NCBI RefSeq assembly: GCF_035978755.1 | Contig: NZ_CP108415.1 | Coordinates: 248,001 to 312,000, forward strand | Reading direction: 5' to 3' | Source: Streptomyces sp. NBC_01298 | GTDB taxonomy: Bacteria > Actinomycetota > Actinomycetes > Streptomycetales > Streptomycetaceae | Length of the DNA: 64,000 nucleotides | Part shown: piece after piece, positions 57,366-64,000 of the stretch | Position numbering within the stretch: the stretch's first letter is position 1 | How the letters are laid out: each line of letters starts with the position of its first letter | Notes under the pieces: model-generated | Database searches by the model: none | Seen by the model: the letters and a program-made list of their open reading frames with translations, nothing else | What the model was told of the DNA's origin: nothing | Made by a program: the position numbers and the translations under genes

Positions 57366-60300
57366 ATGACCGGGGCGGCCGTGACGGCCGAGAACTACCG
57401 CTACTACCGGAGCAACGTCGCCGCTGGCGACGGGGTCCACGGTGGTGGGCCGGCCGTGTCCTCGAGCCAGCCGGGCGTCCCGGCCGGTGTGTGGACGGGG
57501 CGGGCCGCGGCCGCGCTGGGGCTGGCCGGTCAGGTCACCGAGCCGCAGATGCGGGCGCTGTTCGGCCTGGGCATGCACCCGGACGCCGAGGAGCTGATCG
57601 CGGCCGAACTGGCCAGGGGAGCCTCGCCCCGCCAGGCACTCAAGGCGGCCAAGCTGGGGCCGGCCGTGCCCCGGCTGTCCGATCAGTCCCCGCTGGACAA
57701 GCAGATCGAGGAGGTCCTCGACCTCGCGGCCGAGCGGCTGTGCCGGCCGCTGACGAAGTCAGAGCGCCGCGAGCTGACCCACCGCACCGCGGCGCTCGCC
57801 TTCGAAACCGAGTACCACCGGAAACCGGCCGACGGGGAGGAGCTCGGCCGGTACCTGGCCGCGCGGACCGGGAGCCGGCGCCGTGCGGTGACCGGCTGGG
57901 ACCTGGCTTTCGCCTCGGAAGAGCTCTCGCTGCTGTTCGCGCTCGGCAGTCCCGAGGTACGGCGCATCGTCCTCGAGGTGCTGGCCCAGGCGCGGTCGGA
58001 GTCCCTGGCATCGCTGGAGGAGCAGGCGCTGGCGGTGCGCACCGGCCCGGGCGGGATCGCCCAGCAGCGGGCCGAGCCGGCGCTGATGGCGACGGTCTAC
58101 CTCCACTACGAATCGCGTGCCGGGGATCCGATGCTCCACGAACACGTGGTGATCAGTCCGCGTGTGAAGGGCCCGGACGGCCGGTGGCGGAACCTGGATT
58201 CGCGGCTGCTGCTGCGCGAGATCGTCGCCGCCAGCGAGCTGTTCAACCAGCGCTCACTGGAGCTGATCTGCGACCGTCTGGGGCTGGCCGCCGAGGAGGT
58301 GGTGGTCACGCCCGGCAGGCGGCCGGTCATGCGGATCGTCGGCATCGACCCGCGGATCCGGGCCGAGTTCGCGCAGAGGTCGGGGGCCGTGCGGACCATG
58401 GCCGAGTCCCTGTTCGACGACTACCGGCGCCGTTACGGCCGCCAGCCCGACACCACCGCCCGGATCCGCCTGCAGCAGCGGGCCACGCTGATGACCCGCC
58501 CGCCCAAGGGCAAAGCCCGCTCCCTGGACGACCTGCTGGCCCGCTGGCGGCGCCGGGCCATCGCCGCAACCGACCGCACCACCGTCGAGGAGTTGCTCAC
58601 CGCCGCCCAGGCCGCGGCCCTGGCCCCCGGCGCCCGACTGCCTGCTGAGGCGGTCCTCGATGTCACCGCCGCCGCCGGCGAAGTGCTGGCGGCCGTGACC
58701 GAGCGACGCACCACCTTCCGGCGCCGCCATGTCCTGGCCGAGGCGCGCCGCTACCTGATGCGGACCCTGTGCGGGGCAGCCGCCGCACCCCACCTCGCCG
58801 AGGAGATCACCGACCGGGTCCTGGCACACGGCGACTGCCTGGACATCACTCCGCCCGAGATCAACCCCTCCCACCCCGACCTGCTGCGCCCGGACGGCTC
58901 CAGCATCTACCGGCCCATCGGCTCGGCCACCTACACCACCCACTCGCTCCTGGCCGCCGAGCACCGCCTGCTGGCCGGGGCTCGTACGCGGGTCATCCCG
59001 CCCGTCGCGCACGGCACGTTCGCCCGCACAGCCACCCTCCACCAAGGCCCCCTGGACGCCGGACAGCAGGCCCTGGCTTCCTCCTTCGTCCTGTCCGACC
59101 GGCTGCTGCTGGCAGGACTCGGCCCCGCCGGAGCGGGCAAGACCACCGCCATGCGCCTGGCCGCAGCCGCCGTGGACGCCGCCGGCGGCCGCCTGATCCC
59201 CCTCGCGCCGTCCTCCCGCGCCGCCCAGGTCCTCGCCACTGACCTCGGGCGGCGCGCCCACACCCTGCACTCCTGGCTCCACCAGCGCGGCCAGGCCGCC
59301 GACGGCCACGGCGTCGGCGCCGACTTCGCGCTGCGCCCGGGCGACGTCGTCCTCGTCGACGAAGCGGGCATGGCCGGCACCCTTCTCCTGGACCGGATCC
59401 TCGCCGACGCGGCCGCCGCCGGAGCCGTCGTCCGCCTCCTGGGCGACCCGCACCAGCTCGCCGCCGTCGAAGCCGGCGGAGCGCTGCGCCTGATCTCGCA
59501 GGCGGGCGCCACCGTCGAACTGGACCGGCTGCACCGCTTCACCACCCCCGGCGAAGGCGATGCCTCCCTCATCCTGCGCGACGGCGAGCAGGCCCGCACC
59601 GTGTTCGACTGGTACCGCAGCAAGGGCCGCATCGTCGCCGGCCGGCACGAGGCGATGTGCGACGCGGTGTTCACCGCGTGGGCCCACGACATCAGCCGGG
59701 GCCTGGCCTCGCTGATGACCGCCGCCGACAACCTCACCGTCACCGACCTCAACCACCGCGCCCAGGCCTGGCACATCGACCGACAGGACCTCGACACCAG
59801 CCGGTGGGCCTTGCTGCGCACCGGATCCCGCGCCCACGTCGGCGACATCATCGTCACCCGCCTCAACCGGCGCCGCATGACGGTGCGCGGCGGCAAGGAC
59901 TTCGTGAAGAACGGCGACACCTGGGTCATCGAGGAACTCCTGGCCGACGGCGCCGCGGTCGTCCGCCACACCCAGCACCGCGGCCGCATCACCCTGCCCG
60001 CGGACTACCTCACCACCCAGACCGAGCTCGGCTACGCCTCCACCATCCACCGCGCCCAGGGCATGACCGTGGACACCTCCCACGCACTGGCCTCCGCCCG
60101 CTCCAACCGCGAGGGTGTCTACGTACAGCTGACCCGCGGACGGCGCACCAACCGCCTCTACATGGCCATCGACGACGGCGACCACCTCGACGACGTCCTC
60201 GCCGCCGTCGCCGCCCGCCGCAGTGCCCAGCTGACCGCGACCGAGCACATCGCCGCCCTGCAGCGCGACATCGCAAGCCCCGGGCAGCTGTCCGCCGAGT

Positions 60301-62069
60301 ATGCCGACGTCACCGAACGCGCCACCGCCGCCCGCCTCACCGGCGTCCTCGAGCAGATCCTGGGCACCGACCGGGCCGCGATGTTCCTGGCCGCCGACGC
60401 CTACCCCGCCCTCATCCGCGCCCTCCACGACGCCGAACGCGCCGGGTTCGCCCTGCCCCGCCTCCTCACCCGCGCCACCCGCAGGCTCTCCTTCACCGAA
60501 GCCGACGACGTCGCCGCCCTCCTGACATGGTGGCTGCGCGAAGCCCTGACCGACGCCGAAGAAGCCCGCAACACCGCCCGCGACAGCGCCCTCGCCGCTC
60601 TCACCACAGCCCAGCTCGACCATCTCAAGCAGCTCGCTGCCAGCCACCGCGCCGCCGCCAACGAAGCCCTGCGCGCCGCCGATGCCGCCTTCACCCACCT
60701 GCCCACCGCCGTCACCACCCGCCGCGCGACCACCCACCCCGCCTGGACCGAGCGGCCGCTCGGCCCCCTCACCCGCACCGAGCTCGCCTCCCAGATGGCC
60801 GCCGTCCGCACCCAGGTACGCAGCGCGGCCGCCACCGGCCGCCCCCTCTCGGACGCGGCCCGGGCCACCATCACCGCCCTGACCGCCGAGACCCAGCTGC
60901 GCCGCGCGATGACCTGGCGAGACCGCGCCCGCGAGGACTACCAGCGCGAGCGCTCCCCCAACCGCCCCCACAGCAGCGGCCAGTCACTGACCGCCGCCCG
61001 CCTCCAGGCCGCCAAGCAGCGTGCCGCCACCGACCAGCGCCAGGCCTGGGCCCGGGCCGCCCTCACGCGCGCCCACGCCGCCGGCGCCCGCATCGACGCC
61101 GAACTGCGCCTGCGTGAACGCCTGCCCGACCACGCCCCGCCCGCCCGCGTCCACCGTGAGATCCCCGACTGGGTCGCCGACTCCCACGCCCTGACCCACC
61201 CCGACACCCCTGCCCACTGGCGCACCCATCTCGCTGAACGTCACCGCATCCTGGCCCGCTCGCTCGCCGACCGCGGCCACACCCTCGCCGCCGACCCGCC
61301 CGCCTGGGCACGGCCACTGGGCCCGCCGCCCTCCACCCGCTCACCGCGCCGCCGCCACGCCTGGGCCACCACCGCCGCCCTGGTGGAGCTGTGGCGCACC
61401 CGCCACGCCATCACCGGCGTCCCCGGCCTGGGCCCGCGCCCGGCCGACCCCGACCAGCAAGCCGACTGGGACGACCTCGACGCACGCATCCGCGCCCTCA
61501 CCGGACGGCGCCGCCCCTCCGGGCACCTCCCGCCCCCCGGCGCGCCCGCCCACCAGGTCCTCGCGGCCGCCCTCGACCACCTCGACACCCCGCCCCCGGC
61601 CGGACCCCTGCCCGCACACCCGGCGCTGCGCGATCCCTTCGGCGTCGCGCCCCTGAGCTACGGAGCCCTCGACGCCAAGCTCGCCCGCACCGCACTGGCC
61701 GCAGCCCTCGCCGGCGAAAGCGCCCCCGAGGGGTGGATGGAGGAGATCACCCCGCCCGGCGAGGACGACGAGGACGAGCAGCGCACCTTCACCAGGCTGA
61801 TCAGCGCCCTGTCCGACTACCGGCGCCGCCACCACCGCGCCGGACCCGACATCCTCGGCCCCCGCCCCGAAGGCCTCGCGGGCGAGGAATGGGACCACCT
61901 CACCGACGCCATCGACCTCTACACCCACGCCCGCGTCGCACGCCGCCTGGAGCAGATGCGAGAGCGCACCGCCGCGGCCCGGGCCCAGCTCCTGCCCCCG
62001 ACCTCCCCGCTCCACGAACATCCCCGGCCGGACAACAACCGCCCGGGCCCGCAGCGCCCGACCCGCTGA
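57366..62069 (+). CDS. MobF-type conjugative relaxase-helicase
   Basis: A 1567-aa TraA/TrwC-like protein. A Tyr cluster (ENYRYYRSN) near residues 9-17 may hold the catalytic tyrosine. The three-His metal site is HYESRAGDPMLHEH, at about 247-260. From about 585 lies an SF1 helicase of RecD/TraI type: GPAGAGKTTA (Walker A), VLVDEAGMAG (Walker B), LLGDPHQL and ASTIHRAQGMTVD. The last ~550 residues are helical and charged with no recognised domain. It would nick at oriT, stay bound to the 5' end and unwind the transferred strand. ATG 57366 is chosen; the frame is open upstream to 57288 across the repeated element. Confidence 0.9.
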   Translation: MTGAAVTAENYRYYRSNVAAGDGVHGGGPAVSSSQPGVPAGVWTGRAAAALGLAGQVTEPQMRALFGLGMHPDAEELIAAELARGASPRQALKAAKLGPAVPRLSDQSPLDKQIEEVLDLAAERLCRPLTKSERRELTHRTAALAFETEYHRKPADGEELGRYLAARTGSRRRAVTGWDLAFASEELSLLFALGSPEVRRIVLEVLAQARSESLASLEEQALAVRTGPGGIAQQRAEPALMATVYLHYESRAGDPMLHEHVVISPRVKGPDGRWRNLDSRLLLREIVAASELFNQRSLELICDRLGLAAEEVVVTPGRRPVMRIVGIDPRIRAEFAQRSGAVRTMAESLFDDYRRRYGRQPDTTARIRLQQRATLMTRPPKGKARSLDDLLARWRRRAIAATDRTTVEELLTAAQAAALAPGARLPAEAVLDVTAAAGEVLAAVTERRTTFRRRHVLAEARRYLMRTLCGAAAAPHLAEEITDRVLAHGDCLDITPPEINPSHPDLLRPDGSSIYRPIGSATYTTHSLLAAEHRLLAGARTRVIPPVAHGTFARTATLHQGPLDAGQQALASSFVLSDRLLLAGLGPAGAGKTTAMRLAAAAVDAAGGRLIPLAPSSRAAQVLATDLGRRAHTLHSWLHQRGQAADGHGVGADFALRPGDVVLVDEAGMAGTLLLDRILADAAAAGAVVRLLGDPHQLAAVEAGGALRLISQAGATVELDRLHRFTTPGEGDASLILRDGEQARTVFDWYRSKGRIVAGRHEAMCDAVFTAWAHDISRGLASLMTAADNLTVTDLNHRAQAWHIDRQDLDTSRWALLRTGSRAHVGDIIVTRLNRRRMTVRGGKDFVKNGDTWVIEELLADGAAVVRHTQHRGRITLPADYLTTQTELGYASTIHRAQGMTVDTSHALASARSNREGVYVQLTRGRRTNRLYMAIDDGDHLDDVLAAVAARRSAQLTATEHIAALQRDIASPGQLSAEYADVTERATAARLTGVLEQILGTDRAAMFLAADAYPALIRALHDAERAGFALPRLLTRATRRLSFTEADDVAALLTWWLREALTDAEEARNTARDSALAALTTAQLDHLKQLAASHRAAANEALRAADAAFTHLPTAVTTRRATTHPAWTERPLGPLTRTELASQMAAVRTQVRSAAATGRPLSDAARATITALTAETQLRRAMTWRDRAREDYQRERSPNRPHSSGQSLTAARLQAAKQRAATDQRQAWARAALTRAHAAGARIDAELRLRERLPDHAPPARVHREIPDWVADSHALTHPDTPAHWRTHLAERHRILARSLADRGHTLAADPPAWARPLGPPPSTRSPRRRHAWATTAALVELWRTRHAITGVPGLGPRPADPDQQADWDDLDARIRALTGRRRPSGHLPPPGAPAHQVLAAALDHLDTPPPAGPLPAHPALRDPFGVAPLSYGALDAKLARTALAAALAGESAPEGWMEEITPPGEDDEDEQRTFTRLISALSDYRRRHHRAGPDILGPRPEGLAGEEWDHLTDAIDLYTHARVARRLEQMRERTAAARAQLLPPTSPLHEHPRPDNNRPGPQRPTR

Positions 62070-62081
62070 AACGGACCACCG

Positions 62082-62792
62082 ATGACCCTCCAGCTGCACC
62101 TGCCCGGCCATCTGAGGCCACGCTGGCGCGACCTGCCCCGCCTCGCCGCCCTCCTCCAGCGCCGCCTCGGACCCCCGCCCCTGCACCCGCTGACCCGGCC
62201 CGCCGCCTGCTGGCTGTGGCTACTCACCCTCGCCACCCAGCACGCCGCCGGACGCCTCCTCGCCCACGGCACCGCCACCGTCTCGGTTACCGGCCCCCGC
62301 GTCCCCTGGACCCGCCGGGCCGCCTGCACGGCCGTCCTCACCGCAGGCCTCGCGGCCCACCTCGCGTGGATCTGGCTTCCCCTGGAGGCCGCCGCCTGGG
62401 CCCTGAAGAGCCACACCTGGCCGCTCACCATCGCCGTGCTCGGCTTCGGCATCACGCTCTCCCTGCTCGTGGAGACCGGCAACCTGCTCCAGCACACCCG
62501 CGCGCTCACCTCCCTCACCGCCACCCGCCGGCACCTGCGAGCACACACCGAAGGCACCTGGTGGGAAGCCGGGAACCTCGCCGGCCACGACAACGACCCC
62601 GTCTCAGCCGGCCGCCTCGTCCACCAGGCGCTGCACCTGGCCGACGCCCACCAGGCAGGGCTGGTCGTCGTGGCCAGCAGCCCGGCCACCCACCGCGCCT
62701 ACCTCCGCCGAGGCTTCACCCCCGGGCCTCTCAACCCGCGTGTCCTCATCCGGCCCCCGCACCCGACGGCCCGTCCTGGCGCGGCGAGCTGA
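62082..62792 (+). CDS. membrane protein with GNAT-like C-terminus
   Basis: A 236-aa protein with three hydrophobic segments (about 42-60, 83-110, 115-135) and a soluble C-terminal part. The C-terminal [21 protein letters not shown], then THRAYLRRGFTPG, resembles the last helix-strand-helix of GNAT acetyltransferases, but the acetyl-CoA loop is not seen. It starts 12 nt after the relaxase stop and is presumably co-transcribed, so a transfer-related membrane role is possible. Confidence 0.6.
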   Translation: MTLQLHLPGHLRPRWRDLPRLAALLQRRLGPPPLHPLTRPAACWLWLLTLATQHAAGRLLAHGTATVSVTGPRVPWTRRAACTAVLTAGLAAHLAWIWLPLEAAAWALKSHTWPLTIAVLGFGITLSLLVETGNLLQHTRALTSLTATRRHLRAHTEGTWWEAGNLAGHDNDPVSAGRLVHQALHLADAHQAGLVVVASSPATHRAYLRRGFTPGPLNPRVLIRPPHPTARPGAAS

Positions 62793-62885
62793 CCGGTTCC
62801 TGCTTGCGGCGTCCATTTCAGGAGCGGTTCGTTGGGGTCAGTGGCACAGGCGCTTCGGCGCGATGGGGAAGAGGAAGAGGGGCAG

Positions 62886-63173
62886 ATGAGCACGCGTCGC
62901 ATCGACTCGGAGGGCTACCACCACAGGGTCGCGGCATGGACGGTCGGGCAGCTGCGGGCGGCGTTGGCCGGCCTCCCGGATGACACGCTCGTGGCCGCGT
63001 CGATTCCGCACAGCCTGGGACCGCGCCCCAACGACCCGGCGGGAGCCGAAGACTCCGACTGGGTCGTCACGGATCTGGAAGAGGCGCCGTCGGCCTCCGA
63101 ACCGCTCGTCCTGGTCCTTGACCGGCCCACGGGCCGCTACGTCTTCATCCACCGGGAGGAAGAGGGTGAGTAG
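62886..63173 (+). CDS. DUF6225-like protein
   Basis: A 95-aa protein whose pattern VAAWTVGQLRAALAGLPDDT, SDWVVTDLEE, PLVLVLDRPTGRYVF resembles DUF6225 proteins of streptomycetes, which have no assigned function. ATG 62886 follows GAGGAAGAGGGG; an ATG at 62832 lacks an RBS. Confidence 0.6.
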   Translation: MSTRRIDSEGYHHRVAAWTVGQLRAALAGLPDDTLVAASIPHSLGPRPNDPAGAEDSDWVVTDLEEAPSASEPLVLVLDRPTGRYVFIHREEEGE

Positions 63174-63298
63174 CGCCGCCTCACACGTCCCACCAGCCCC
63201 AGTTTCGTGAAGTAGCACGTTCTTTGCCTCTCCAGTGCTCCCACCCGTACTCACAGCGGGGCCACTCCGGGCCCCGTGGAGGCGAAGGAGACACAGCG

Positions 63299-64000
63299 GT
63301 GACGAAGACGACCAACCCGACGGCGCCCACCGGGGCCGTGCTTGTGGGAGTGGCGCGGCGGCCGGGCACCGAGCCGCCGTATGCGGACGGTGCGGACTAC
63401 CAGCGGCGAGGCGATCGTGTGACGGCCGCCGTCGTCGACAGCGCAGGCCACGGCAAGGAGGCCGTGCGCTACGCCGCGACCGTGCCCGCGGTCATCACGC
63501 AGATGGGCATGGTCCAAGGCGGCCTGGCCGGGCTGACCACCGCTGGGATGATGGCGCAGGCCCACGACACGGTGCCGCACACCAGCGCCGTGTACGTGAG
63601 CATGGAGCCGGACCGGACCACCGCCGTGTACTGGATCGGCGACGCGCGCGTCTACTCCGTCAACGACGGCACGGTCACCCTGGTGACCACCGACATGACC
63701 ATGGCCAACTACCTGAGGACCCGGCGCGGCTTCGCCCCCGACCTCACCGCGGTCTACGACGACTGCTCCCGGCTGGGCCTCGCACAGGCCGGCTGGGGAA
63801 CCTGCAGCGTCGCGGAGATCCCGGAAGACCACCTGGTCCTGCTCGTCTCGGACGGCATCCCCGACCACGTGGACGCGGCGGAGATGACGGAGCTGTGCCG
63901 TACGCACGCCGCCGATCCGCAGGCCCTGGCCAGCGCCCTGGTCGCGGCCGCCGCACAGGACGCCGACGGCTACCGAGACGACTGCACCGTGATCGCGATG
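63299..64000 (+). CDS. PPM-type protein phosphatase, truncated by window end
   Basis: 234 codons are visible; the gene runs off the window. PPM/PP2C metal-binding motifs are present: VVDSAGHGKEA (equivalent of D-G-x-G), VYWIGDARVY, LVSDGIPDHV (S-D-G) and YRDDCTVIA (D-[DN]) at the end. It would remove phosphate from Ser/Thr of an unknown partner; PPM phosphatases in Streptomyces often act in anti-sigma cascades. GTG at 63299 with GAAGGAG upstream. Confidence 0.75.
   Translation, partial: MTKTTNPTAPTGAVLVGVARRPGTEPPYADGADYQRRGDRVTAAVVDSAGHGKEAVRYAATVPAVITQMGMVQGGLAGLTTAGMMAQAHDTVPHTSAVYVSMEPDRTTAVYWIGDARVYSVNDGTVTLVTTDMTMANYLRTRRGFAPDLTAVYDDCSRLGLAQAGWGTCSVAEIPEDHLVLLVSDGIPDHVDAAEMTELCRTHAADPQALASALVAAAAQDADGYRDDCTVIAM

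Noticed and set aside
58254..60971. 905-codon open frame on the minus strand opposite the relaxase
   Set aside because: It is a shadow of codon bias in GC-rich DNA; the plus strand carries an unmistakable relaxase-helicase. Similar long antisense frames at 21793-23658 and 35327-36961 are rejected for the same reason.

Overview
The window is very GC-rich, uses GTG and TTG starts freely, and encodes protein families typical of Streptomyces and close relatives. It carries a MobF-type conjugative relaxase-helicase, a ParA-like ATPase, an HU protein, phage/plasmid-type genes (Gp88-like, an orphan C5 methyltransferase) and dozens of short genes of unknown function. It contains no rRNA, tRNA or core metabolic operon. 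It is best read as part of a large conjugative plasmid or an integrated conjugative element of a streptomycete. No replication initiator is recognised, so circular, linear or integrated form cannot be decided.

Layout. (1) 0.6-9 kb: regulators. Two IclR-type paralogues share a tandem GGAA-N7-TTCC operator. Between them lie a DUF3592-type membrane protein, a Pro-rich ParA/MinD-like ATPase, a TrmB/LuxR-type regulator divergent from a small secreted-peptide gene, and an XRE/MmyB-type regulator. (2) 9.4-17.9 kb: ATP-grasp ligase, a 49-aa ORF, an Imm49-like protein, GNAT, alpha/beta hydrolase, LexA paralogue, lipoprotein, an alpha-oxoamine-synthase-like protein lacking the PLP lysine, and a broken MFS gene. 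(3) 18-20.4 kb: SH3-like protein and a PAPS-reductase-like protein. (4) 20.5-55.5 kb: about 40 short genes, all on the plus strand and mostly single-gene units. Nearly every unit has the same layout: promoter, RBS, gene, GC-rich hairpin. The promoters share a -35 TTGCgg, a spacer of exactly 19 nt, a -10 NANNNT (mostly CACNGT), and a conserved CTWRCC block just after the -35. I count 39 of them. (5) 56.2-62.8 kb: a coiled-coil/HTH protein divergent from the relaxase, a candidate oriT between them, the 1567-aa relaxase-helicase, and a membrane protein. (6) 62.9-64 kb: a DUF6225-like protein and a PPM-type phosphatase cut off by the window end.

The main observation is region 4. It looks like one regulon built from single-gene cassettes. 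It is framed by two inverted copies of a ~105-nt element, at 21.1 kb and immediately upstream of the relaxase at 57.2 kb. A streptomycete leading region, with genes expressed early after transfer, would explain the single orientation, shared promoter, nearness to the relaxase and gene content (HU, orphan methyltransferases, small unknowns). That interpretation is inference; the repeats and promoter layout are read directly from the sequence.
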